Positions 1-7,046 of a stretch of DNA of 11,925 nt are shown here, piece by piece; the first letter of the stretch is position 1, and every line of letters starts with the position of its first letter. The stretch is from JBJHCA01 sp050485785. GTDB lineage: Bacteria > Bacteroidota > Bacteroidia > Chitinophagales > Saprospiraceae. The DNA is taken from assembly GCA_050485785.1 (NCBI GenBank), contig JBJHCA010000091.1:1-11925 (forward strand), written 5' to 3'. Under the pieces are notes generated by a model, which had not been told where the DNA came from, did no database searches, and saw nothing but the letters and a program-made list of their open reading frames with translations. The translations under genes and the position numbers were made by a program.

Positions 1-30
1 GCTACTTTTTGACCTGTAGCAAAAAGTAGC
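1..30. repeat. Hairpin-forming inverted repeat at the left edge
   Basis: GCTACTTTTT (1-10) and AAAAAGTAGC (21-30) are perfect reverse complements around the 10-base spacer GACCTGTAGC, and GTAGC occurs again inside the spacer. It could be a terminator of a gene to the left, or one palindrome of the repeat island that follows; the edge prevents a decision. Confidence 0.6.
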
Positions 31-63
31 TATAAGCGGACGCTGAAAATGTAAAGCCAAAGG

Positions 64-132
64 TTCACTGATGGCCTTAACATTGCAAATCAGAACCCTT
101 CGCCCTCTACGTCAGAAATAACCGGCGATCAT
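64..132. repeat. Dispersed repeat family, copy 1 (partial)
   Basis: Bases 64-114 align without gaps to 2693-2743 at an offset of 2629. The core ATTGCAAATCAGAACCCT (82-99) is identical to 2711-2728, and 82-114 has four mismatches overall. The similarity fades through an ACCGGC-containing stretch to about 132, which resembles the start of the second half of the longer copy at 2744-2807. It is non-coding and its function is unknown. It may be a decayed mobile or REP-like element. Confidence 0.65.
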
Positions 133-139
133 CAAATAT

Positions 140-420
140 AGGAATGCCTATATACGACCCCTTCAGGGTCGCTTTTTTCTCACATTTGGGTCTACAAATA
201 TGTGACCCCTTCAGGGTCAATATAATACAACTTTTGTATGCTACAAATTTGTAATCCCTTAGAGATAGGGACTTCGTAGCTTTTGGACAATGTTGTAAAA
301 GGTTACAATGCTAAAACAAGGTGGATTTTAAAAAACCGCCATAGGTTTAAAAAAATTCTACCTCATATACACAAGCCGAAGGCTTGCCACAAAAAGCTAT
401 ACATAAAACTGAAGCAATAA
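140..420. repeat. Island of short palindromes (REP-like), no gene seen
   Basis: This stretch shows no convincing coding sequence but a high density of small hairpins. GACCC-CTTCA-GGGTC occurs twice (156-170, followed by a T-run, and 204-218). TACAAATTTGTA (242-253) is a perfect 12-base palindrome. A nested structure joins GCTAC (240-244) with GTAGC (276-280) and TCCCT (255-259) with AGGGA (267-271). CAAGCC-GAA-GGCTTG lies at 372-386. The first GACCC hairpin followed by GCTTTTTT could terminate transcription. Such clusters are typical of REP-like intergenic elements, but I cannot assign a named family. Confidence 0.55.
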
Positions 421-434
421 CAGCTCAAGAATGA

Positions 435-605
435 TCAGCATTTAGACTTGCCCCCAGGACATCGCTTACAGCGTTTGGCCTTTTTGAACTTTTTGCAGCA
501 CTTTTTTTTCAGGTTTTTAAATTCTGCCAATGGCAGGGGAAAGCGAACATTGATTTCCCTGCCGTCAATTATGGGTCGCTTTGTTTTGAGAATGTCGAAA
601 TTCAT
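435..605 (-). CDS. Very small Lys/Cys-rich protein, 56 aa
   Basis: An open frame starting with ATG at 605 and ending with TGA at 435 encodes 56 residues. The N-terminal half is ordinary (starts MNFDILKTKRPIIDG). The C-terminal half is strongly basic with five cysteines at 36, 37, 46, 49 and 56 (KKKCCKKF, then CKRCP, ending GGKSKC). There is no signal peptide or membrane segment. The Cys pattern could bind a metal and the basic tail could bind nucleic acid; both are inference. I recall similar short basic CC...CxxC tails in Bacteroidota hypothetical proteins but cannot verify it here. It is divergent from typA, with 127 bases between the starts. A good TTTG-N18-TAGCTTTG promoter on the minus strand (plus coordinates 610-639) ends only four bases before the ATG. 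That supports a real gene and predicts an almost leaderless mRNA. Confidence 0.6.
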   Translation of the reverse strand: MNFDILKTKRPIIDGREINVRFPLPLAEFKNLKKKCCKKFKKAKRCKRCPGGKSKC

Positions 606-609
606 GCTG

Positions 610-639
610 CAAAGCTAAGCTTATTTAGATTAAATCAAA
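610..639 (-). promoter_or_regulatory. Bacteroidota-type promoter of the small Cys-rich gene
   Basis: Read on the minus strand, TTTG (636-639) is followed after 18 bases by TAGCTTTG (610-617), fitting the TTTG / TAnnTTTG consensus of the Bacteroidota primary sigma factor. Transcription would start around 603-605, that is at or next to the start codon. Confidence 0.5.
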
Positions 640-704
640 ACAGAAAAAGGTTAAAAATTGGAGGGGACAGGGGAGGTAATGCATTAATCCTCATGCAATA
701 TAGC

Positions 705-712
705 TACCTTTG
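705..712 (+). promoter_or_regulatory. Probable -7 element of typA
   Basis: TACCTTTG matches TAnnTTTG and lies 20 bases before the typA ATG. The expected upstream TTG is not clear (only TTA near 684), so the -33 half is weak. The mRNA leader would be roughly 14 bases, and no Shine-Dalgarno sequence is seen before the ATG. Confidence 0.45.
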
Positions 713-732
713 CGCCACATTTTGAAAAGACT

Positions 733-2544
733 ATGAATATACGGAATATTGCCATAATTGCTCACGTTGACCATGGGAAAACTACACTGGTGGATAAAAT
801 TCTTTATCAGTGTAAATTGTTTGGCGACCACGAAGAGAAAAAGGAGCTGGTACTTGACAATAATGACCTTGAGCGTGAGCGAGGTATTACCATTGTATCC
901 AAGAACGTAAGTGTTGAATACAAGGGTTACAAGATTAACATTATAGATACGCCCGGACACGCCGACTTTGGCGGTGAAGTAGAGCGCGTTCTCAATCTGG
1001 CCGATGGCGTTTTGCTATTGGTAGATGCTTTTGAAGGCCCTATGCCTCAAACGCGGTACGTGTTAGGGAAGGCTATCGAATTGGGAAAGAAGCCCATAGT
1101 GGTGATCAACAAAGTAGATAAAGAGAATTGCCGCCCTGAAGAAGTGCAGGAAGCGGTTTTCGATCTGATGTTCAATCTGGATGCCACGGAAGAGCAACTC
1201 GACTTTCCGACGGTTTACGGTTCGGCTAAAAATGGCTGGATGAGTGCGGATTACCGAAAGCCGGCCACAGACGTCACGCATTTGCTGGATGAAGTGATTG
1301 AGCATGTGCCGCCACCAACGGAAAATCCCGGTCCGGTACAATTGCAAATTACATCCATAGATTACTCCAACTATCTGGGGCGAATTGCCATAGGACGCGT
1401 TCATCGGGGGGTGATGAAGGCCAATATGCCTGCCATGCTGCTAGGGCGTGACGGGAAGTCACAAAAGATTCGCATCCGCGAGCTGGCTACTTTTGCAGGG
1501 CTGGCCAAAATGAATGTGGATGAAGTGGTGAATGGTGACCTTGTAGCGATCAGCGGCCTGGAGAAGTTTGATATTGGCGATACCATAACTGATGTGGATC
1601 ACCCTGAGCCGCTTACGCCTATCAAAATTGATGAGCCTACCATGAGTATGCTTTTCACGGTTAACGATTCGCCGTTTTTTGGCAAGGAGGGGCAGTTTGT
1701 AACATCGCGGCATTTGCGCGACCGTCTGTATAAGGAAATGGAGCGCAATCTTGCGCTGCGCGTGGAAGAGACTGCATCGCCGGATGCCTTTAATGTGTAC
1801 GGGAGGGGAGTGATGCACTTATCGGTGCTGATAGAAACTATGCGCCGGGAGGGCTATGAGCTGCAGGTTGGCAAGCCGCAGGTGATTATCCGCAACATTG
1901 GTGGTCAGAAGCACGAGCCTGTGGAAACCATGGTAATCGATACGCCGGAATCTTGTTCGGGCCGTATTATTGAGCTTGTGACACAACGCAAGGGTACGTT
2001 AACTGCTATGGAGCCCAAAGGGGATGTGATCCATCTGGCGTTTGAAATTCCATCCAGGGGCATCATCGGTTTGCGAACTCAGGTATTGAATACATCTGCC
2101 GGGGAGGCTATTATGAGCCATCGTTTCAAGGCTTTTGAGCCATGGAAAGGGGCTATAGAATCGAGGAATAAAGGAGCATTGATTGTGCTTGAAACCGGTA
2201 CCTCCATTGCCTATGCGCTCAACAAACTTCAGGATCGGGGAAAGTTTTTTATTCCACCCGGGGTTGAAGTTTATGAAGGGCAGGTAGTAGGGGAGCACAC
2301 CCGGGATAATGATCTGGTGGTGAATATCACCAAAACCAAGAAGCTCACCAATATGAGGGCATCCGGCTCGGATGATAAGGTTAAACTGGCTCCGCCTACT
2401 GTTTTCTCTTTGGAGGAATCGATGGAGTATATTGCGGATGACGAATATCTGGAAGTGACGCCGCTTAATCTGCGGATGCGGAAGATCTATTTGAAGGAGC
2501 ATGAGCGCAAGCGCGCGGCCAACGAGAAGCTGCAAATGGTGTGA
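733..2544 (+). CDS. typA: Ribosome-associated translational GTPase TypA/BipA
   Basis: This 603-residue protein is a full-length TypA/BipA, a GTPase related to EF-G and LepA that binds the 70S ribosome and helps 50S assembly and growth under stress (family knowledge). The G motifs are all present: P-loop AHVDHGKT (10-17), switch I RERGITI (48-54), DTPGHADFG (72-80), NKVDK (126-130) and GSAK (163-166). The EF-G-like domain II, domains III and V and the TypA-specific C-terminal domain follow. The length is normal for the family (about 600-615) and no frameshift is seen. The start is the ATG at 733, which gives MNIRNIAIIAHVDHGK, the usual N-terminus. There is no Shine-Dalgarno sequence, as is common in Bacteroidota. 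It stands alone: the small Cys-rich gene is divergent upstream and 470 bases of repeats follow it. No clear terminator is visible directly after the stop. Confidence 0.98.
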   Translation: MNIRNIAIIAHVDHGKTTLVDKILYQCKLFGDHEEKKELVLDNNDLERERGITIVSKNVSVEYKGYKINIIDTPGHADFGGEVERVLNLADGVLLLVDAFEGPMPQTRYVLGKAIELGKKPIVVINKVDKENCRPEEVQEAVFDLMFNLDATEEQLDFPTVYGSAKNGWMSADYRKPATDVTHLLDEVIEHVPPPTENPGPVQLQITSIDYSNYLGRIAIGRVHRGVMKANMPAMLLGRDGKSQKIRIRELATFAGLAKMNVDEVVNGDLVAISGLEKFDIGDTITDVDHPEPLTPIKIDEPTMSMLFTVNDSPFFGKEGQFVTSRHLRDRLYKEMERNLALRVEETASPDAFNVYGRGVMHLSVLIETMRREGYELQVGKPQVIIRNIGGQKHEPVETMVIDTPESCSGRIIELVTQRKGTLTAMEPKGDVIHLAFEIPSRGIIGLRTQVLNTSAGEAIMSHRFKAFEPWKGAIESRNKGALIVLETGTSIAYALNKLQDRGKFFIPPGVEVYEGQVVGEHTRDNDLVVNITKTKKLTNMRASGSDDKVKLAPPTVFSLEESMEYIADDEYLEVTPLNLRMRKIYLKEHERKRAANEKLQMV

Positions 2545-2552
2545 GAAATTCG

Positions 2553-2572
2553 ATTGACAATGTACAATGGAC
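2553..2572. repeat. ATTGACAATGTACAATGGAC short-period repeat unit
   Basis: This 20-base segment shares its units (ATTGACAATG, GTACAATG, AATGGAC) with the longer tract at 11042-11085. It lies just after the typA stop codon. Similar TTGACAATTG-type satellites are common next to gene ends in Bacteroidota, as far as I recall. Confidence 0.6.
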
Positions 2573-2600
2573 GACCAGGGGTGGCCGTAGAGGGGTGGAA

Positions 2601-2664
2601 TTGTTTCACGCAAAGGCGCAAAGACGCCAAGAAGTGAGTTGTTGTTATTTTGTTTCACGCAAAG
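2601..2664. repeat. Two direct copies of TTGTTTCACGCAAAG
   Basis: TTGTTTCACGCAAAG occurs at 2601-2615 and 2650-2664. The first copy continues into a short-period GCAAAG/GACGC pattern (to 2631). I recall the TTTCACGCAAAG(A/G)CGCAAAG motif as a dispersed intergenic sequence in many environmental bacterial genomes; its role is unknown. Confidence 0.6.
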
Positions 2665-2692
2665 CTGGACTCTGTAAGGAAATTGCCTGAGT

Positions 2693-2807
2693 TTCACTAG
2701 AGGACAAATCATTGCAAATCAGAACCCTGCGCTATCTCCGTCAAAAAGACCAGCCTTCACCGTTTTAGGCCATGGCCGCAGGAAAATCCGTCAAGTTGCC
2801 TGTGTTG
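2693..2807. repeat. Dispersed repeat family, copy 2 (longest)
   Basis: The left half (2693-2743) matches 64-114, and the right half (2744-2807) matches 11841-11905 with few mismatches and one single-base indel. This copy joins the two halves and so defines a unit of about 115 bases. The right half contains the perfect palindrome GGCCATGGCC (2769-2778). No coding potential is seen. Confidence 0.7.
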
Positions 2808-3018
2808 TTTAAGCCTATTCGCCAAAGGCGACAAAGCTAAATCAGAGTAACTATTAAAAATGGAATGCCTACGTGCGGCATCTAAATAGCGGATTGTTAC
2901 CCGCAAAAAGGCTAAGTCGCAAGGGATTGAGGTGGTGATAGAGGGGAGAGGAGGAAAGAGCCGTATTTAATTTGAGGTTATGACGGTGTTAAGTGTTGGC
3001 AATTAGCCAAAATCAGAC
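2808..3018. other. Intergenic stretch with small hairpins, no gene seen
   Basis: Two short hairpins are visible: CGCC-AAA-GGCG (2820-2830) and ATGCC-TACGTGC-GGCAT (2865-2881). The string GGAATGCCTA at 2862-2871 also occurs at 141-150 in the left repeat island, so both islands draw on the same repeat stock. No reading frame here has coding character. Confidence 0.5.
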
Positions 3019-3048
3019 TTGGGTTTCAGGGGTAAATTTCTATTTTTA
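3019..3048 (+). promoter_or_regulatory. Probable promoter of the lamin-tail-domain gene
   Basis: TTG (3019-3021), 19 bases, then TATTTTTA (3041-3048) fits TTG-N19-TAnnTTTG with one mismatch in the last base. It lies inside the possible upstream extension of the downstream frame (a TTG start at 3019). This argues that the extension is not translated and that the true start is the ATG at 3076. Confidence 0.45.
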
Positions 3049-3075
3049 CGCATTCAATTAATCAAAGTAGTCACT

Positions 3076-4155
3076 ATGAAATTTATTTACACTGTTCTGG
3101 CTTTTTTCCTAACTATGTTTTGGCTGCATGCGCAAAACTGCACTGAGCTTTTCCTCTCGGAATATGTGGAAGGATCGGGAAATAACCGCGCACTGGAGAT
3201 CTACAATCCCACAAACCAACCCATTGATTTATCAACGTATTCAGTTGGCCGGTTTGCCAATGGCGCTACTTCTTACACCGGTATCATGATTCCGGCAGGC
3301 CATATCATCCAACCCTACAGTACATTTGTGATAGTGCTGGATAAGCGCGACAGCCTGGGAACGGGATTGGAAGTACCCGTGTGGAACGGCTGGCAAAACT
3401 GGGGCCCGTGTATAGACAACCTCACCGGCAATGTAATCATCAACAGCCAGGGCGATACTGTTTACTGCGTGCCTTATAACAGCACTATTGGTGCGTTTGA
3501 ATACGGCAATACCTATCACGAGTTTCTCGACCTGCAAAAGCGGGCGGATATTTTTCTTTGTCCGGTGTACAACGTCAATAATGCCATGTACTTTAACGGG
3601 GATGACGCTGCAGTGCTAGTGAAGGGGCTGTCCATCAATCCCGATGGCTCCAACATCATTGACGTGGTAGGAGTTATTGGCGAGCAACCACCCAGTGGAT
3701 CGTGGCTCGATCACAACGGTAACTGGCTCACCATGAACCGCACCCTGGTGCGCAAGCCCGATGTAACCGGCGGTATCGGACCCATTATTACCGGACTGGA
3801 CACTTTCAATTACAGCCAGTGGACCGTATTTCCCAACAATACTTTCACCAATCTGGGCTGGCATGACTGTGTATGTGAAACCGGTGTTAATACAGACAAT
3901 CCGGCGATTTCCCACAGCCTGGCAGTGTTTCCCAATCCCGTAACAAACGGACTGGTGCATCTGCAAACCGAGGAGGTGGTTAAATCCGTACGCCTTTACA
4001 ACATGCTGGGTCAGCAGCTTCACTATGCCGAGCTGGAGTACCAGCGCGTTTCGCCTTACTGGCGCATACCCGAAGGCATGGCTGCCGGTGTATACATACT
4101 GCAGGTAACCTTTGAGCACGGCGGTTCGGCCACTGCACGCATAGCTGTTCAGTAG
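3076..4155 (+). CDS. Secreted lamin-tail-domain protein with T9SS sorting domain
   Basis: This is a 359-residue exported protein. Residues 1-20 (MKFIYTVLAFFLTMFWLHAQ) form a typical signal peptide, probably cut after HAQ. Residues 22-200 are a lamin-tail-domain-like fold, shown by LFLSEYVEGSGNNRALEIYNPT near the mature N-terminus, a motif often found next to secreted nucleases and calcium-binding modules in Bacteroidota. Residues 280-359 are a type A T9SS sorting domain (VFPNPV, then VRLYNMLGQQL, then AAGVYILQV), so the protein is probably secreted through the type IX system and anchored to or released from the cell surface. No catalytic motif is visible; binding or scaffolding is the likely role. 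The same frame is open back to a TTG at 3019, but only the ATG at 3076 puts the signal peptide at the N-terminus. The TonB receptor begins 83 bases downstream. Confidence 0.88.
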   Translation: MKFIYTVLAFFLTMFWLHAQNCTELFLSEYVEGSGNNRALEIYNPTNQPIDLSTYSVGRFANGATSYTGIMIPAGHIIQPYSTFVIVLDKRDSLGTGLEVPVWNGWQNWGPCIDNLTGNVIINSQGDTVYCVPYNSTIGAFEYGNTYHEFLDLQKRADIFLCPVYNVNNAMYFNGDDAAVLVKGLSINPDGSNIIDVVGVIGEQPPSGSWLDHNGNWLTMNRTLVRKPDVTGGIGPIITGLDTFNYSQWTVFPNNTFTNLGWHDCVCETGVNTDNPAISHSLAVFPNPVTNGLVHLQTEEVVKSVRLYNMLGQQLHYAELEYQRVSPYWRIPEGMAAGVYILQVTFEHGGSATARIAVQ

Positions 4156-4174
4156 CAGCGCATGCGTTCAAAAG

Positions 4175-4212
4175 GCAGCAGTTTACATGCAGATTTGCTG
4201 CTGTTGGTTTTT
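4175..4212 (+). terminator. Weak intrinsic terminator-like hairpin
   Basis: GCAGCA (4175-4180) pairs with TGCTGC (4196-4201), with an alternative CAGCAG/CTGCTG register, and a short T-run follows at 4208-4212. The loop is long (15 bases) and the T-run is offset, so termination may be partial and the receptor gene could be read through from upstream. Confidence 0.35.
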
Positions 4213-4238
4213 ATCCTTGGCTTAATAAATGTTGGCAG

Positions 4239-6992
4239 ATGACCGCTGTAAGGATTGTTCTTATTTTTTTATATATCTTTTTGTGGGCGATAGTGCCTGT
4301 GTTTGGCCAGGGAGGCCTTTACGGTACCATAGTGGACGGAGAAACGGACGAACCCCTTATCGGTGCCAATATAGTAGCAGGAGACCGGGGAACCGTTACC
4401 GATTTTGACGGCCAATACAATTTGCGTCTTGATCCCGGCGAGTATGAAGTGGTGTTTTCTTATGTGGGTTATGCACCGGTTACTCATCAGGTAACCATTA
4501 CCCGGCAGCCGCAATTGCTCAATGTCCGCATGGGAGGCTCACAGATCCTCCGCGAAATTACCGTAACTGCCGACATTGCCCGGGAGCGGGAAACCCCGGT
4601 AGCATTTTCCAATATCCCCACCATTCAGCTACAAGAGGAACTGGCTTCACAGGACCTGCCCATGATCCTCAATTCCACACCCGGTGCTTATGCTACCCAG
4701 TCAGGTGGTGGTGACGGGGATGCCCGCATTACCATACGCGGGTTCAATCAGCGGAATGTGGCTGTAATGCTGGACGGAATTCCGGTAAATGACATGGAAA
4801 ATGGCTGGGTGTACTGGTCCAACTGGTTTGGCCTTGACCTGGTAACCCGCACCATGCAGGTTCAACGGGGGCTGGGAGCATCCAAGCTGGCCATTCCTTC
4901 TGTAGGTGGCACCATCAATATCCTTACCCGGGGAATTGAGTCAGACTTTGGGGTGCGCTTCAATCAGGAGATTGGCAGCGACAATTTTTTACGTACTACA
5001 CTGGGTATTACCTCAGGAAGGCTCAACAACGGCTGGGCCATTTCTGCTGCAGGCTCATACAAGCAGGGTGACGGGTATGTTGACGGCAACTTTACGCAAG
5101 GCTGGTTTTATTACCTGCGCATCGACAAGCAGATGGGGCGTCACATGATCAGCATGTCGGGTTTTGGGGCACCGCAGTCACACGGACAGCGGTCGTTTAC
5201 CACAGCCATACAAACTACCGATACCACCTTTGCCCGGCAGCTTGGCATGGAAACTGCAGACATTTACGATCCCGACAACACCCTGGGCCTGCATCAGGGG
5301 AGGCGATTCAATCAGCATGTCGGATACCGCGATGGGGAAGTATTCAATACTCGGAAAAACTTTTACCACAAACCCCAGTTCAGCATCAGGCACTCCTGGG
5401 AGATCAGCAGGCAGTCGTTTCTGTCCAATATCGCGTACCTTTCACTGGGCAATGGTGGCGGCACGGCATTGTCGAGCAGAAGCAGCAATTCGGGTTACAG
5501 AATTCCCCCGCGGATGTATTACGACATTGACTCCATGATCACCTATAATCAGAGCACCTCTATTTTCAGGCCCGAGCCGGAGTCGGAGCACATCATCACA
5601 GCCAATATCAACAACCATTTCTGGGTGGGAATGCTCAGTACTTTTCAGCACGATTTTAATGAACATTTCACCTTTTCAGGCGGGCTCGATCTTCGGTATT
5701 ACGAAGGTGACCATTACCGTATAGTATATGATCTGCTTGGTGGGGAGTTTACCCGTGCGCGCGGCAGTAATCGCGGCAATACCCGGGTGAATGAAGAAAC
5801 TCACCGGTTGTATGAAGGTGATCGCATGACGTACGACAATACGGGATTTGTGCGCTGGGGCGGCATTTTTGGCATGGGGGAATACAAGAAGAACGGCTGG
5901 ACAGCCTTTCTGAATATGACTACGGCACATACCGGCTACAGCCTGACGGATTACATGAAACCCAAAATTGTCAATTTGCCCGATACCAGTTTTCTGGTTC
6001 GCTACGGAGATTCTATTCCATACCAGGGAAGCTATTACACCCTGAATTCACCGGAAGCCGTTGACCAAAGTACCGGCTGGGTGAATATTCCTTCGTTCAC
6101 CGCCAAAGCCGGCGTGTCGTACAATCTTGACCAACGCAATCAGGTATATGCCAATGCCGGATACATCAGCAAAGCCCAGCGTTTTAACAATGTGATCAAC
6201 AGTCGTTTTGGCGATGTGCCGGTAGTGTTTCAGAACTATGAAAACGAGCTGATCAAAGCCGTTGAGCTCGGGTATTCGTACCAAAGCCGGATATTTTCAG
6301 CCAATGTGAATGCGTATCTTACCGTGTGGGACAACAAACCATTGGAGAGGACGCCCAGCACCCTGATCGATCCCAGTGATCCCGATTCAGAGCGCATACC
6401 CATTAACATTCCGGGTGTGGCTGCCACGCACAAGGGCATTGAAATAGATTTTGCCTACCGCCCACACCGCATGATCAAAATAGAGGGACTGGCTTCCATA
6501 GGCGACTGGATGTGGACATCTTCAGATACGGCCATAATATATCTTCCGGGCGGTGTAGTGGATCAGTATGAGTTTGATGCCACGGGAGTATATGTTGGCG
6601 ATGCAGCCCAGCTGCAGTTTGGCGGACTGGTGCGCATTGAACCGGTGAAAGGGTTGTACTTTCAGGTACGGGGTACCTACTTTGGCAAGAACTATTCTCA
6701 CTTTGATCCCGAGACCTTGCAGGGTGAAAATGGAGGACGTCAGTCATGGCAGATGCCCGATTACATGTTGTTCAACTTTCATGCAGGATACAGCCGGCGC
6801 TTCAACAGGATAACTGCCGGTTTGCGTTTTAATGTACTCAATGTGTTAGATACGGTGTATATCAGTGATGCCGAGAACAACGGAAACATGGCCACCCCCG
6901 GAATTACCACACAGAGCTTTGATGCGCGGTCTGCGGCGGTACATTTTGGCCCCGGCAGAAGGTGGACAACGTCATTCTTCGTCAATTTTTAA
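4239..6992 (+). CDS. TonB-dependent outer-membrane receptor
   Basis: This 917-residue protein is a TonB-dependent transporter that takes up a large or scarce substrate across the outer membrane using ExbBD/TonB energy. A signal peptide covers residues 1-24 (hydrophobic to VFGQ). A carboxypeptidase-regulatory-like domain follows at about 26-100 (GLYGTIVDGETDEPLIGANI). Next come a TonB-box-like ITVTAD stretch (107-112) and the plug at about 118-232 (ITIRGFNQRN, VMLDGIPVNDMENGW, GGTINILTRG). The remainder is a beta-barrel ending in the aromatic-terminal FFVNF typical of outer-membrane proteins. No SusD-type lipoprotein gene is adjacent, so it is not a SusCD pair. The plug resembles FecA-like and other peptide or siderophore receptors rather than SusC, but the substrate cannot be read from sequence. 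It sits between two T9SS cargo genes, with the HKD protein only 54 bases downstream, probably in the same transcript. Confidence 0.95.
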   Translation: MTAVRIVLIFLYIFLWAIVPVFGQGGLYGTIVDGETDEPLIGANIVAGDRGTVTDFDGQYNLRLDPGEYEVVFSYVGYAPVTHQVTITRQPQLLNVRMGGSQILREITVTADIARERETPVAFSNIPTIQLQEELASQDLPMILNSTPGAYATQSGGGDGDARITIRGFNQRNVAVMLDGIPVNDMENGWVYWSNWFGLDLVTRTMQVQRGLGASKLAIPSVGGTINILTRGIESDFGVRFNQEIGSDNFLRTTLGITSGRLNNGWAISAAGSYKQGDGYVDGNFTQGWFYYLRIDKQMGRHMISMSGFGAPQSHGQRSFTTAIQTTDTTFARQLGMETADIYDPDNTLGLHQGRRFNQHVGYRDGEVFNTRKNFYHKPQFSIRHSWEISRQSFLSNIAYLSLGNGGGTALSSRSSNSGYRIPPRMYYDIDSMITYNQSTSIFRPEPESEHIITANINNHFWVGMLSTFQHDFNEHFTFSGGLDLRYYEGDHYRIVYDLLGGEFTRARGSNRGNTRVNEETHRLYEGDRMTYDNTGFVRWGGIFGMGEYKKNGWTAFLNMTTAHTGYSLTDYMKPKIVNLPDTSFLVRYGDSIPYQGSYYTLNSPEAVDQSTGWVNIPSFTAKAGVSYNLDQRNQVYANAGYISKAQRFNNVINSRFGDVPVVFQNYENELIKAVELGYSYQSRIFSANVNAYLTVWDNKPLERTPSTLIDPSDPDSERIPINIPGVAATHKGIEIDFAYRPHRMIKIEGLASIGDWMWTSSDTAIIYLPGGVVDQYEFDATGVYVGDAAQLQFGGLVRIEPVKGLYFQVRGTYFGKNYSHFDPETLQGENGGRQSWQMPDYMLFNFHAGYSRRFNRITAGLRFNVLNVLDTVYISDAENNGNMATPGITTQSFDARSAAVHFGPGRRWTTSFFVNF

Positions 6993-7046
6993 AACAAAAA
7001 GATATTCAAAAAGAAAAGAGTATCAGCAGCTAAAAAACACAAGATT

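Noticed and set aside
156..218. Two copies of GACCCCTTCAGGGTC 48 bases apart, suggesting a CRISPR array
   Set aside because: Only two copies, the repeat is 15 bases, no further regular units and no cas genes nearby; palindromic intergenic elements explain it better.
1999..2712. Long open frame (237 codons) on the minus strand over the end of typA
   Set aside because: It lies antisense to a certain gene, has no recognisable domain, and its composition reads as the complement of typA codons.
3019..3075. Upstream extension of the lamin-tail gene from a TTG codon
   Set aside because: It would bury the signal peptide behind 19 residues and overlaps a TTG-N19-TATTTTTA promoter-like sequence.
3130..3140. 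Lipoprotein signal at the Cys after HAQN in the lamin-tail protein
   Set aside because: The residues before the Cys (A-Q-N) do not fit a lipobox; signal peptidase I cleavage plus T9SS sorting fits better.
4239..6992. SusC of a SusCD glycan-uptake pair
   Set aside because: No SusD-like lipoprotein follows and the plug region resembles other TonB receptors; no glycan enzymes are in the window.
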